DNA of 64,000 bases from Wuchereria bancrofti (taxonomy: Eukaryota > Nematoda > Chromadorea > Rhabditida > Onchocercidae): NCBI GenBank assembly GCA_005281725.1, contig SSBO01000009.1, positions 5,526,363 through 5,590,362 on the forward strand, in the 5' to 3' direction. Numbering within the stretch: the first letter of the stretch is position 1; each line of letters begins with the position of its first letter. Position numbers and translations under genes: made by a program. Shown piece by piece: positions 44,901 through 57,728 of the stretch. A model generated the notes under the pieces. It saw only the letters and a program-made list of their open reading frames with translations. It had not been told where the DNA came from and did not search any database.

Positions 44901-46046
44901 ATTGAAGATTGTATACGGAATCATTTTCAAGATGTGGTTCGCTTTTCTTAAGAAGTATAGTTCAGGATCTGATTTATTTCTTATTTGATATTTTAAAATA
45001 ATTATTACATCTGTTTAGTAGTTTATAGGAACTTGATGGTTCATGCAAATGGCGTTGCCCTGATTGTGAGTCTTTACAGACTGCAACTCGTAGAACGTTT
45101 CTGTGGAAGCTACCTCAAGTTCTGGTCCTTTGTTTTTCTCTTACTTCATGGCTTTACTGGACTTATAGGAATTTTAGCAGTAGTTTCGGTACAATACTCT
45201 TATTGTGTTTTGCTTTGTTCACATTCATTACCAGAATTAGTAAAGTGAGGTTTCCAGTGAATAATTTGAAGTAGTTTAAGAACTAGAAATAATGTCAGTT
45301 GGAAGATTCAACAATCTGTACTTATCTTCATATCTATGTCTTCATTTTTCAGTCTATGTTTTTGAATTCTATTGTCATATTTTGAATTTTTGAATATTTT
45401 GAATTCTCAGTTTTAGGTCATACATTTGAAACGTTTCACTTTTAATGGAGATAATTGGCAGAAAAACGATGCTTACGTAACGTTCAACACTTTTCCACTA
45501 AAGCTGCAGACTGAATATTTCAGCTTATATGCTGTTGTCGTAAGTTGTATATTGTCGTTTTGCTAGCAAACTTTTTACTCTTTCTTTTCTCTTAAATAAT
45601 ATATTTTATTTTTTAGGGAAAAATTTTCGCAACAAAATCATAATTTTGTTTCGTATTTATCACACAACTTACTAATTTTTGGTTAACAACTTTATTAAGC
45701 ATAATTTTTCGTTATCTTCGATAGTTTTACATGCCAAAATTCACGATTTCTTTGATGTTGTAGGTTCCAAAATTCTAATCTAAAAAGTTCCAGAATTATC
45801 AGAATTCTAAAAATTCTAATAATACTTTAAATTGCTACACTTTTAATGCTTAATGGTGTGGATTTTCAGAATCACAGAGGGAGTTTGAATAGCGGACATT
45901 ACACAGCAGTGGTTCGTAACCAAATCACTAAACAGTGGTTACTCTTCGACGATGATGTTGTTGCGCCGATAGATGTGGATTTGATATGCTCGAAGTATGC
46001 CTTTATCTTATATTTTCAGAAAGATTCTTTGTCGAAAATTCTATGA
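38922..46046 (+). CDS. usp8: Ubiquitin-specific protease, USP8 (UBPY) type
   Basis: It removes ubiquitin from endosomal cargo such as receptor kinases and from ESCRT components. Exons 38922-39055, 39152-39305, 39484-39655, 40014-40176, 40854-41025, 41362-41533, 42044-42199, 42387-42640, 42917-43015, 43081-43149, 43529-43659, 43786-43891, 43982-44089, 44259-44378, 44796-44933, 45029-45124, 45417-45539 and 45870-46046 give 847 residues. In order: helical USP8 dimerisation/MIT-like domain (1-150), rhodanese domain (about 155-305, [17 protein letters not shown] to [11 protein letters not shown]) with no obvious catalytic Cys, a variable linker with VIDRSKKP, then the USP core. The core has the Cys box GNTCFMNS (C529), QQHDAQEF, zinc cysteines LQCNKC and WRCPDC, VIHLKRF, the His box LNSGHYTA (H799) and LLFDDD. 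All catalytic residues are present. The intron after 43659 appears to begin with GC. A 79-base stretch at 43345-43423 could be an alternative exon. Confidence 0.92.
40629..40730. repeat. Inverted repeat in a USP8 intron (possible small fold-back element)
   Basis: TATCTTAGCAAGGAATCA at 40629-40646 is exactly complementary to 40713-40730, with partial pairing beyond the outer ends. The interior of about 66 bases is AT-rich. The structure fits a miniature inverted-repeat transposon remnant or a transcript hairpin. Confidence 0.65.
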
Positions 46047-46899
46047 TTTGTTGGAGGCAATTTGTATGTTTTCGAAGTCATTTGAAAAATGATTTGATGA
46101 AAATCGAAATGCTGTCATTGGAACTGGTTATTTTCATTTCACTATTGTTATTTTATCGTATGTATTTTTGGCAAAATTTTCTGTATGTTTCCAGCTTTAA
46201 TTTAATTCATACTTTGTTTTTAGATTATAGGTCCATAAGTCCATACTGTTTCTTACTATTATTTTTAGTTCTCACTCTTCTATCACTTCGTCATTTTAAG
46301 GAGGTCAATGAATCCATCTTTGCGCCTTTTTATGCTTTTTTATAGGACATTAGTTGCCAATTTTTCATATTTCATTATTTACTATTTAATTCCGCAGACT
46401 GTGATTACTTTTGCTGAATCCTGTATTTTTTGCTTAGTAGTTGCACTTTTTCTACTTACATCATTCTACTGACACATAACTACTCACTCTCTCGGCCTAG
46501 ATTGTGTATGAAACATTTTTTATGTTTGAAAAACGATTTTCTTTTAATTGTTTTTTACTGACACAATTGACCGTTGTTGTGATATCTTATTACAACACCG
46601 TTTTTAGTTCCTGCCATTTATATATTAATTCATGTCTTTCGTAATTAAATTATGTGCAGTTTATCTGATTAGGTTGCTCTTACTTATTTTTTTTTTCTGC
46701 AGAGCTAGATTTGTTTAACATGTATTTATTACAAAAAAAGCTCCATTTTCTAAGGAAGTCGGAGAAGGAAAATTTGAAAATTGGAAATCTTTGATCTTTG
46801 TATAAACTGTGATCGTATGTATCAAAAGTTATAGTTTGATTGATACCTTCAGTTTGTCGTTGATAAATTGCACATCAATTGGTTTACATATTTTTTGAG

Positions 46900-47269
46900 A
46901 AGGAAGTGAGGACCCAGACTGTCGGAACATCTTCCGATGGATTATTAATTTTTGAGGTAATTGGTCCTTCTAATTTAGACTGGGAAGTTCTTCATTGTCG
47001 CTGTGACCAATGGATTACAAACTTCAAAATCATAGTTAATAATTTTCTAGAAATTGGTTTTTTCTCAGCTTCCAGTGATTGCGTGTGTTAGTTTCAGTTT
47101 TAAACTATTTATTATTCGTAAACTGGGTTTAAGGGAACTTCACCATATTTTATAGATGGGTAGGACAGGAGGAAACTTATATTTGCTTGATGATCATAGT
47201 GATGTAAGATGGAAGCGTTTAACTTCCTGTGATGATGTAGTAACTGTCTGCAATGATAGTAACTATTAA
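46900..47269 (+). pseudogene. Possible terminal exons of an unidentified gene
   Basis: Two short open stretches, 46900-46956 and 47156-47269, are each bounded by plausible acceptors (TTTTTTGAG, TTTTATAG). They join in phase across a GT-AG intron to 56 codons ending in TAA. AATAAA overlaps the stop at 47268-47273. The peptide (GTSSDGLLIFE, GNLYLLDDHSDVRWKR) has the feel of a beta-propeller blade, but I cannot name it. No convincing upstream exon or start was found between the USP8 stop and here, so it may be a gene remnant or chance. Confidence 0.2.
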
Positions 47270-47273
47270 TAAA

Positions 47274-48950
47274 TGAGAAAGGCTGGAATACAACAAAAGT
47301 TCAAAAACGATCCATGCTTCGTTATGTACATTGGATGTACATAATTTCGTATCAGTTTGCATATACTTCGAGGTCGAGGATTACTATTTTTATCCATGTC
47401 TAAACCAGTTGAGAAATGAAACCGTAATCAGTTTGTACTTAAGATGGAGTCCATCTGAAAAAAACTATACTGCCACAATCATGTGTGCTTTCAATAACAA
47501 AGGACGAGATTTGTCATCGAAATGAATATACATAACACATCTGAGAATCATTTCTCTTTATCGACCATTAATTGATGCATACTGCATCATTTATTTATCA
47601 CTAAATTATGCATATTCTGAGATTGTTGCATAGTCTTGATAATGGGAAAAGAAATGTGAATTTTGTACCAAATCTAAGCGATACTATATAAATAATGAAA
47701 CATAGCGGAATCAGATTGTTTCTCTACTAAACGGCTTGGGATATTTTTATTGGTAAAAGACATGGTAGCCTGTTATGACCGTGTCACCGTGTCGGGATTA
47801 CCAGTCACTGCTTTTTATTAATGTGTAGTAGTGCTTATGTAAGAAGAAATTTGTCATTAGAAGTTAATCTTTGATTAGAATGAATTCCACTGTCTTTAGA
47901 ACTATTCACACTGTACTGCCACTATATCTTTCAAGAAATGGTGATTTAACGCGCTGCATTGGAAGAGCACAACTAGTCATTGATGAGACACCCTGCACTA
48001 CTAAGGTGGAAATTTCGGATATACTTGTGATTTATCGTTCATTAGTCTAACAAAAGGAAAGGAATTAGTTTGGCAAGAACATTGTAGGAATAAAAGTGGT
48101 ACTAACTATATGTTTCTTAGCCGAATAAATACCACAAAACCAGAAGATAGAAGCTACTGCCGTGTACAGGAAAAGGAAGAGAGGACAGGGTCGGTTTCCA
48201 AAACTTGTTTGCATTAAATGATGAGAAGGATGGGAACGAAACAGACATATACATGCATCTCTGAAGACGTTTCTACTTGTCACCTCTCGACAATTTCAAA
48301 TTTTACCCTAATTGCATACTAATTTTTGCTGGAATTGCTGTACCATTTGTTGCCCAACGGCGCACAATCATCGTAACCGCTTGCCATTGCCGTTCTTTCT
48401 GTACCCGTTCAAAAATTACCCTTTTACAAATAGATGGATATTCTTCCAAAATCGAAAATAAAAAAAAGTAGAATTGACTGCTGATACTTTTTTCAATAAT
48501 TCAAATACTGTTTGGAGGAATTTTTTCCAATGATAATTCTTTTCCAAAAAGAATAAAAAAATTTTTTTTCGTTTTTGGAATTTTTAGTGTTACAGTATTA
48601 TCACCAATTTCTTTGTCGCACATTGTTACACTCAGGTAGCTTCGATAAAAATTTCTAAAATATTATTGTTCGATATTTAGAATAAACTTTCATATATGCA
48701 CTGCTCATACGATAAGAATGTAGCCATAATCAGATTCCAGATTTTAGTAAAATGCTGTTTTTCTTTTCCACATTTTGAAACATATTTTGTAGATGTTCGA
48801 TTAGTGTCAGTGTCCACTGTCTTGAATTGCTGCATTCTTGCTATCGTTACTGGAGTGGTTTTCGACAATTTTCCTGACTTTTTATTGAACACCGTATTGT
48901 AATTTTTGTTAGTTCATTTTTCTATCATGAGATAATAGAAAGTGTTGCTT
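47274..48950. other. Intergenic, no gene recognised
   Basis: AT-rich spacer before the Kunitz-like gene. Short ORFs on both strands show no motif. It probably contains that gene's promoter. Confidence 0.5.
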
Positions 48951-48957
48951 TTTATAG
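48950..48957 (+). promoter_or_regulatory. Probable trans-splice acceptor of the Kunitz-like gene
   Basis: The sequence TTTTATAG ends three bases before the ATG at 48961. With no coding exon upstream, this short spacing is typical of a spliced-leader acceptor. Confidence 0.45.
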
Positions 48958-48960
48958 CGG

Positions 48961-51900
48961 ATGGTCACTTCAACAATGCAGTTACTTGTCTTGCAAGCAC
49001 TTCTATTCTTTGTTGTGATGACCTTCGCTTTCCGATCACAAAGTAAGTTCCGAAACAAAATTTTTGGATTATAAGTCCAAGAGTTAATAAATGAGCAGTA
49101 ATACTAATTGCATGGTTACTAGTTTCTATTTCTCTTGTTTCCGACATAACTTTAACTCGAGTTATAATTGTATAACGAGAAGAAATTCAATGATTTGTAT
49201 TTATTTCGCAGATTAACCAAATTGAAATGTGACCGTACATCAAAGTAAAAACAATCACATTCACTCTGTCTCCGTTAGAGAGTTACTCAATTTGGTGTCA
49301 TATCGCAACAATTCCCACTTCCTCAACTTCTTCGCAGTAATGTAGCTTTGAAAAAATTTTGTTGATGCAGTTAATTTCAATTTTCCATCAGAATTTGAGG
49401 TTAAATCTTTTTATCAGAATTTGTCTTCCATTCAGAAACATCTTAATGTATACAGAATAAATTACAGTCCTACCTATCCTTAGAACTGAAATCACTCAAC
49501 AATGAACTAACAATCTCTCCGTACTGATTTGCTTATATGATAATTTCACACTAGCATTCTAGTTGTACTGACGAAGAAAAATATAACCTTAATTGTTACT
49601 GGTCAAAAAACCCCATTAAAAGTAAACGTCAAATTCTCCATAATTAACCCAATTTTAAAATAAAATGTTGGATTTTTGATATGTGTGAAATTATCACAAT
49701 GCTCACTGCCGCATCGGTAATGAATTTTATCAAATTTTCAACCCAACCAGTTCAGAAATTGTACGCTGGAACATGCCCTATTACAATATTTATGTTGTTT
49801 AATCATTCTCTAACCTTTTCTAAAAGAATAATGAATGTAAATTGAAATAAGTAATATATATGAAGATGATCAAAGTAATTTATTTTAATTATTGAAAATC
49901 TATATTTATAAAATTTTCTCTCATTTCAACTGCTTGTCAGACGCATATTAACTGATCTAACTAATGTGCAACCTTATCAAATTTTGGGTTAAAAGATTTT
50001 TCTAATTTTGAAGAATTCGATATCCCATTATATTAAAAATATTCATTTTGTGTAAAACTTTCCTTTTGCCACTGGGAAGTTTTTTTCTTTGTTGTTATAA
50101 AATTTCGTTTTGTGATAACAACACATAAAAACTATTCATCTGCCAAGATTCGCAAAATTGTTTTTTGGCTCTTGGGAGAGTTTTTTGAATCTTTTAAGAA
50201 AGTCGAAATTTCAGTTGAATTAGAGCTAGAGAAAAAAGCAAGGATAATCTACTTCAGGGAATAATCAGAAAGCAGTAATTGCGGATTTGGGTAAACTAAT
50301 TGTTGATAATTGCCCACCAATGCTGTGTACTGGTCTGGATTGCGCCGTGGTTACGGAAAGAAACGGTTGTCAGGTATTTTTATGTTGTGAATAACCAATT
50401 TAAGGGGTTTATTCCTAGGAGAGAAATGACAATCATTCTTCCGTGCAGTTTGCTTTATAAATAATTCTTTTCTTATTTGATATTACTCTTCCACTTTTCC
50501 AAAATTCTAGAAATATTATTCATCATTGACATATTACTAAGGTATTTTCACAAAATTCCATACTTTGATCAATTGAAGCTATCTAAAACTTTTATAACTT
50601 TGTACGAAGATTAATGAGGGCAGAAGTGACAAACAGTTAATTGTTGTTCGTCTTTTAAGAAATAAAAACTTATCAAAAAAATTTGATATTTTTGATACTT
50701 GATAGAAAAATTTGGTAATAAATGAGAAGAAATTTGATTATTTCAAAGGGATTCACATTATAATGCAATAAAAATAGAATTCTACTATCTTTTCTGAATT
50801 CTTTTTCACATGAATAAATCACGAAATTTCGAGCAAAATGCAGTTTCACTCAATCCCACAACTTTCTTTGGTTTATTGTTTCTGATTCTCCATTACTTTT
50901 CTTTTGAAAGGTCGTAAGATACAACATCGAGTATTTTGCACTTTTTCCGTAAATATTCGTTATTGCGAAAACGCTTATTCCTTAAACGATCGAATACTAT
51001 GAAAGGGTAGCATTCTCACAGCGCGCAAAGAAGGAGAATACTCATAATTTCTTTTTATATAACATGATTTTACTATAAAATAACTCATCTCACTCACTGA
51101 ACCTTTCCTTGCAGTAAAATGTAGAATAATAGGGTTCATCAGTACTTCTTCGAAAGAGGGATAGAATTAGTTGAATACTGTGTTATCTTTTTAAGATAAT
51201 TCACAAACTTATCAAGTGAAGCTATGCCCAATGCGCTAGAATCACTTATGACTTCATACTAATTTATGATTTCGTACTTTAAAGTTCTGTAAATAATTTT
51301 ACTAGGCTTTGCTTAACACTGGTAACGCTTGCACCGTTGCGAAAGATCTCTATAGATCATATAGAAGTAGCAAAATGCTCTAATTCATGGGAGGATAAGG
51401 CCGAATGATGCAGCGCTCTTCCTTCTTCTATATAATGTGCAGATGATACTAACTTTAATTCTAGGAATGGGATTGAATGATGACAGATCAGTCATTTTAT
51501 GGTAAGCAGATAAACTTAACAAATAAATACTTAAACGCAAGATGTCAAGTCATTTCAAGTAACAAATAATCAAAAATAAGAATCCATCAATAAATGAAAT
51601 GAAAAAGAATTTTGAGAATGAGCTTTATGTGAAATGTTTCTGCATGATAAACACGATCAAGGCTACTTATAATCGATAGGATGACTCAAAAATACAAATT
51701 TATTAGTGCCCAAGATAATCATATATAGTAGTTCTGAAATTATAAGAGAATTCGAGGCGGCTATCAAATTTTAATTGTCAGCAGTGCATTTTTTATTACC
51801 TAATTAAATTCAAAGAATTCGTCCACACTGACTACATATTGTTGAAATGCGAAATGTGATATAAGAAATGGATTTATCGGTAGGCGTTGAAAACAGTGAA

Positions 51901-53384
51901 AAATCAGAGCAGGTGGACAGGACGGCTACTATGATGTCGTCAAGAAATCACATGAAAAATGGAGGAAATGAAGTAAAAACGATTGCAATAGTGCAGTGAT
52001 CTCAAATTTGCTACTCCCTCCGTGGATCATTTAATTGAAATTCAAATTAAAACTCTTCACGAAATTCAAAGCTGTGCAGATCTTCTAAAAAACAGAAGAG
52101 TCCAAACATAATATATCAGTCCCAGAACTCACATGGTTTTATTATCAACCTCGAAGAGAGAATAATTTTGAATTACTGTTATCCACAATGTATCGAAACC
52201 TTTTTCAAAAAATCGAAATCTTGCAAAAAAAAGACTTCTTCTTAATGTAGTCTCGAATGCTGACAAAAACCATTCTTGCATGCAGCGAAATGTCTTTTCC
52301 TATCATCAAAAGGAAATTGCTATCTGTTAAAACTGCTATGATACCATTTAATACCAAAATTAATTGAAGTCATAAATTAGTTTTATCCTCATTTTCAATT
52401 TCCAGACATCTTAAAGAATCGAAAAAAGAAAAGCAAATGTGTAGCATGATACAGATCTTCAACTCAGAAAGTTATTATCATCTTAGTTGAATAAAAAGAA
52501 TTATAAAACTAATCCATCTGTGCAGAACCACAATGATTTTATTCACTCTTGACATTTTATAAATTAGAACTTCTTCCGATTCTTACATTTCGGTTAGCAG
52601 TCTCAATAATTTAAGTATGCTATCCTCTGCCTGCATTTTAAAAAACGCAAATATATATAACGTCAAATCAAAAATATAAGTGAAAACTATGCAGTTATGT
52701 GCTTGTCCTATTGGCTCACCAGCTCGAGGATGCGATCCAATGCCCTTCATTCTATGGCACGATCTAATTGTTAACGGATGTCCAAACGTTACTGTCAACG
52801 GTCGCGACCCTGCACAGAAAGTTCACCGATGGTTTCGAAGAGTAAATTTTTACAATTATTGAAAATGCTAATTCAAATCTCAACGGGAAAGGAGCCTTTT
52901 ACTCCTTTCTAAATTTCTAACAAGCATCCGAGTTATGAAACTCAGTGTTCATTGAGATTTCCGTATTTGTCTGAAAATTCAAGTATCATACCATCTTTTA
53001 TACCACAAATTAAATTGGAGAGGTCCAAAGGCTGTAGGCTTGGAACATTTTTCTAGTTTTACAAATCAACTCCAAATGTTTCTGATTTAAACAAATACCA
53101 TTACCTTTAGGACAGTAATATAAAACGTCTCCCTCTTTTCCAACTACGAAATTACACGAAATCTGAAGCTTACCATAGGTTAACAATCAATCACCTCTTG
53201 CATTTAACATCCTTAAAATAATTTCCAGGTGAATCGATTCTCAAACACGGATCAATGTGAACCATATATATTTCCATACTGTGCTGAACTGGATTTTAAC
53301 CTGTGGCGTTCACCGAGGACTAAACGAGAGTGCGAACTTTACTGTTATTCATTAGCAGAACAACGAAAACGTGGAATCATTTAA
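48961..53384 (+). CDS. Secreted cysteine-rich protein with divergent Kunitz-like domain
   Basis: Four exons (48961-49042, 50258-50373, 52695-52841, 53229-53384) join in phase to 166 residues across introns of about 1.2, 2.3 and 0.4 kb. Residues 1-24 form a clear signal peptide (LLVLQALLFFVVMTFAF). The mature part has 12 cysteines (46, 51, 56, 65, 68, 70, 79, 95, 125, 133, 150, 154) and one glycosylation sequon (NVT at 97). The C-terminal half resembles a Kunitz/BPTI fold: RWFRR, then C125-x7-C133 and C150-x3-C154, as in the last four BPTI cysteines. The C133-C150 gap is 16 residues instead of the usual 12. The N-terminal half is a separate Cys-rich segment I do not recognise. It is likely an extracellular protein; protease inhibition is only inferred and could have been lost. 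AATAAA lies at 53686-53691. Confidence 0.72.
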
Positions 53385-53427
53385 ATTGAAGCTTCCTCTT
53401 CTTTTTTCCTATTTATTTATTCACATT

Positions 53428-53459
53428 AAATTTTACAACATAATGATGTTGTAAAATTT
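53428..53459. repeat. Perfect 13-bp inverted repeat in the 3' flank of the Kunitz-like gene
   Basis: AAATTTTACAACA at 53428-53440 pairs exactly with 53447-53459 around a six-base loop, 43 bases after the stop codon. In the transcript it would be a stem-loop within the 3' UTR. Confidence 0.75.
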
Positions 53460-53884
53460 GTTCTTTGTTGAATGAAAAAAAAATTTAATGTCTTATATCG
53501 AGTGTGTTTGCATGTTCAAATTAATTCCAACAGAAAATTCTTCATGCTATCTTTCCTGATCTGATCTGAATTATCTTAAAAACCTCTTTGAAGCCATCTA
53601 CCTTTCCTCATCCTTTCATTTTGGCTTGAGTCTCCAAGTTTCTGTGAATTTAGTGGCTCAATGTAGTACTCATACAAATATTCAGAATAAACAAGTAAGC
53701 ATTTTTCATAGTTTTTACTGCTTTTTTCTCAAAACACATAAATTTTCTTTCAAACGTAGTTTAACTATACATAAATGATTTAATGACTTGAAGGAAATCC
53801 AGTTGGATTTTCGAACAGACATTTTGTTTAGTTTAGCATTGTTTACACACATTTACATTTATAAATAAGTCGCTACTGAAACTT

Positions 53885-54875
53885 TCATTTACGCAAAAAT
53901 TTGTGTAACGTTCGTCGAAACCTGATAAGCTGTACTTTGAATGCAGGCCAAAAAAGCTTGACGTTTCTATAATACCATTCTCTAAAAGCAAGGAAGACAA
54001 ATTCTGAGCATTGTCCTTTTCATTTGTTTTTCTCAAACACTAAAAAAAAAAAAAAAAACTAATAGACTAATGTCAACTATTTAAACGGCCAGAAAACATC
54101 ACATCTGGACTTGTTGAGACCGTTTTTTTTTTTAAAAATGTACCTGTTGTAATTCGTAAGATTATTATATTGTTGGTCGAGAAACTCCTTGTAGAATTCA
54201 GACATATCAAGAGCATTTGAATGCTCTAGTCTCCCAAGATTTTTCTTCCTCTGGAAAAATTTATCAAATTTCTATGTGCATGAAATAAAAGATGTTGTCC
54301 GACTTTTTTAATTACCAAATGACTGAAAAAATTGGTTGAATTTCATAAGCGACAACAAAGGAAACATTTTCAGTGCAAGAGCTAAACCTGTTCAACAAAT
54401 TCTGCTTTTTTCTTTTCAAACAAAATATTATGATGTGTCCAAAATTGTGAGCTCCATTGAATCAACGCTTCGCGTGCTTCACGGTATTTTCTTTCCTGCT
54501 CTGTCTCATTACTTAATCGACGCAATCTTAAATATATGATTTCTAAATTGTTTTCCATTTCTTGTCTTAGCCAGCACTGATCGAAACTGATGACGACTTC
54601 CAAACACATCCTTAGCATTATAAAATTGCTGGATACATCAACGAAATAATTATGAGTGTGAATTTCAGTAGTCTACAAGCTGTTTAGTGGGAGTTATTGA
54701 CTTTATTTGCTTACCAATTTTCACAAATTAAGAAATGACCTAACTCGAACCTTACAGGCCTTATTTTCGAAATGTCATCCGGCGGTCCAACCCAATCGAA
54801 TCGCTTATCCAAACGCAAATCTCTTATCGCTTCCTTCCTCCAACTGTTTTTTCCTGTTTGTCGTTTCTGGCACAT
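53885..54875 (-). CDS. coa8: COA8 (APOPT1)-type mitochondrial cytochrome c oxidase assembly factor
   Basis: COA8 protects complex IV assembly in mitochondria. Four exons (54751-54875, 54388-54526, 54144-54250, 53885-53981) join in phase to 155 residues. Family landmarks run in the human order: FDWVGPPDDISKIRPVR near 26-42, ALIQWSSQFWTHHNILF, KKAEFVEQ, MSEFYKEFLD, NYNREWYYRN. If the intron after EFVEQ were read through, the frame would stop at once; splicing to 54250 restores the conserved C-terminal half. The N terminus is short and basic, so it may be the import signal. The ATG follows the acceptor TATCTTCAG by five bases, and the upstream QTRT2 stop is only 193 bases away, which suggests a downstream operon position. 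Confidence 0.82.
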
Positions 54876-54880
54876 AAAAG

Positions 54881-54889
54881 CTGAAGATA
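54881..54889 (-). promoter_or_regulatory. Probable trans-splice acceptor of the COA8 gene
   Basis: The minus strand reads TATCTTCAG, ending five bases before the ATG. It lies about 135 bases after the polyadenylation signal of the preceding gene, a spacing expected between operon genes in nematodes. Confidence 0.45.
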
Positions 54890-55023
54890 CTGTATTAAAT
54901 CATATGAAATGTCACTCAAAGAAGCGATAGAGGTAGAAGCATGAATTCGCATTTTGAAAGAATGATACTACTCGAGATAGCAAGTGATGTGCAGTGGTTT
55001 GAGACTTATTATTTAAGAAATGT

Positions 55024-55029
55024 TTTATT
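55024..55029 (-). terminator. Polyadenylation signal of QTRT2
   Basis: AATAAA on the minus strand, about 40 bases after the QTRT2 stop codon. Confidence 0.55.
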
Positions 55030-55067
55030 CCACAAATAGTTAAAAACAGCAAAATATGAAGTTCAGT

Positions 55068-57720
55068 TCAGACACTTTTAGCATTTGAACTCCTAGACAA
55101 ATTCTCCCTTAGCAAAGCGAACATCCGTTCATATTCTTGTATGTTATGTCTGAAACAAATGATTTTCAAAAAATGCGCCAAATAGAAGCCTCAATTTCGA
55201 AACAGAAAAGTATATGAGAAACAAATTTTTGAAAAAAAAAGATTCAGACTAACATTACGAGCAGCACTGGGCCTAACAACTCCACTGTATTTGTTAAATG
55301 TCGCAAGTAACTCCTTGTGTAATGTCTACAAGTGTAACATCTGCAACTTTTGCAAACAGGCCTAAAATCTTCTGAATACCTGAAAGACATGCAGAAAAAA
55401 AACTACAAATTATTAGATAAAATACGAGTAAGGTGTAATGATTTTTAAAAGAAACAGACGCAAGCATCTAATACCAAATGAATTTTTCTATTAAAAATTT
55501 GATATGAAAAATCAAGTCAAAAGATAAGAATTGTAAACTTCAGTACCTTGAAATATATGAATGGCCTATGCGCTGTTCATATTTGTTAACCGGAAATGTT
55601 ATGTGAACAAAAAATCATACAATATTTTAATTATTTGTTTATATTACAAAACTATAAACATCAAACGTACTTACAATGTGTCAGTGAAATCGAACACGCT
55701 GAAAGTCGCCTCTTCTGGAAAATTTTCACTACAAACAAATGCTTTTCCCTGTTCAGCTAGAAATATAGCATAAGATGAGTCGAATAAATCTATACCAAGA
55801 TGCGCTAAAGCAACAACTTCTGTTGGTGAAAATGCTCCATTAACTAGACGTAAGTGAGAAGGCGATATGTGAGGCTGAAATAGTTAAATTCGATACAGCC
55901 ATGAGATCACCAAAAACAGAAGTGAGAAAATATCAGTTTTCTTTACCCCAAAATCCAGCAGGTTTAGGATAACGATGAGAAGTAACTTACCCACACGCCA
56001 GCTAGCAAATCCTTGATAACATCCTTATCAAATTCACTTTCTGTAATAACCACATCCAAAGAACTAATATTTTCCAGTGCTTCACAGTTAGAAGACTTTA
56101 ACTGAACCGTTGTGTCAGTAGCATCCATTTCCGATATTTTTCTTACTTTCGTTTTTTTTGGAAGAACACGAAGACGTTTTGCAAATTGCATTAGATCCAA
56201 AACAAAACCACAGCCTTTTGGAAGTGAACCAATTGCAGATGCACAGCGCTCATGATGGGATGGGCTATGTCCACCACATAATGCAATTAATGCTACTGAA
56301 CCCTGAAATTTTCAAACAAAATCTCTATAAATACATAGCAACCAATGACCTTGATCTATAATTATAAGAAATCTAAAGACCTCGCATAGTGTGATCATTT
56401 AACATGCAATATGTTTTTTATAAAGTACCTAAATTCAGCCGATGCAGTTTTATGCTTACAAACTTAAGTGAAGATGTGATATCATAAGCTTTGTTGGTTA
56501 TAATTTAGTAAGTCGAAAATCAACATATTATCTTTTATTCGAATGACATCATAGATAGCGTATCAGATTAAAAAAGAACATTTTTCATTTATTGCACAGA
56601 TAAAACATTCTGAAATGGACCTCAAACGAATCGCTGCGCAGCAATTCTCTCGAAAACTTGACTGTTCGCTCTAATGCTTTTTCCAGTCGTTTATTGGAGC
56701 ATCCCTCTGGAGTACCGTAATCAAACATCGTTTCGTAGGACGACACATGACTGAATCTTAGTAATTTCTTGATTGTTTCTATACTAACCTGAAAGAAACC
56801 AACAAGATTTTCTTCTTTTTTCTAACCAAAAATGTTTAGATGACATTTAAAGCTATATCACCAATTCAACAGTACTTCAATAATCAGACATATGAACTCA
56901 TGGCTCAAGTAAAAAGAAACATAAATTTCGTCGTCCTCCCTTTGTCCATATTGCAATATTCCCACCGTTGTTGAATTTCATGTTTCGTTCCATCAAAGGA
57001 TCCGTTAACGTCAAATGAGTTGGTGCACCTTCCTGTAAGAATTTTTATTGTAATTATCACTATTATTGCACAACTACATCAATACTTTATCTTTTTAAAA
57101 CCCAAAACTTCATAAAACCTGATTCATTATCCAGCTGAAAAGTAAAAGGTTAATACAGCTGTAGGATAACGGATGGATCTGTCCATTCCCATTATGTTGA
57201 TAAAGTACAAATATGATTAGAAATACTAACTGGCATGGAAGCGAATCGAGCAATTCCTCCACCAGATTTTTCTATAACTGGCAAGGCTTCAAAACTGTAA
57301 ATGAAATCCATGTTAGAAACAAAACTCCTCAAATTCAAAAATGAACATTTCCTTTTTTACAAAGTCTCTTTTGGACTTTGTACAGCTGTTTAGCTTATTA
57401 ATTGACCGTAAACCGACCAAAAGACTAGATTCTTATTGTTGAATGTGATGCTTTATTAAATTTGAAATAAGGAAATTTAAAAGAATTTCGTAAAACAGTA
57501 CCAGAAAAACTTACAGCGAAGGAAGAGTCAGTTGATAAATAGGTGACTGTCGGTGTCTCAGATGTGCAGCAGCTACATCCCACGTCAAATGAGGAATATG
57601 ACCAGCACGCGTATACATCATGCACGATGGCGTTTCATGCTCTATATTTACATTACCCCAGCAAAAAATTTTTCCGATTCGCCCATTTACAGTGCTTCGT
57701 TGTACCACAAATTTCACCAT
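55068..57720 (-). CDS. qtrt2: Queuine tRNA-ribosyltransferase accessory subunit 2 (QTRT2/QTRTD1)
   Basis: The non-catalytic partner of QTRT1; together they swap guanine-34 for queuine in tRNAs with GUN anticodons. Exons 57515-57720, 57231-57294, about 56922-57032, 56621-56788, 55991-56302, 55675-55874, about 55251-55379 and 55068-55149 give about 423 residues, the usual size. N-terminal features are ETPSCMMYTRAGHIPHL and FASMP. Later come a GGHSPSHHER stretch, GCGFVLDLMQFAKR, SHLRLVNGAFSPTEVVALAHLGIDLFD (split here only for description), and the zinc site CRCYTC plus the His of HNIQEY, matching CxCx2C...H. The ATG follows CTTTCAG by eight bases. Two junctions (56922/56788 and 55251/55149) conflict by one base with any GT donor although the flanking protein sequence is conserved. 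The gene sits between MEA1-like and COA8-like on the same strand. Confidence 0.85.
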
Positions 57721-57728
57721 CTGAACAA

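Noticed and set aside
54382..54390. TAG stop that would truncate the COA8-like protein
   Set aside because: The bases form a CAG/GTTTAG donor. Splicing to 54250 restores the conserved C-terminal half of the family.
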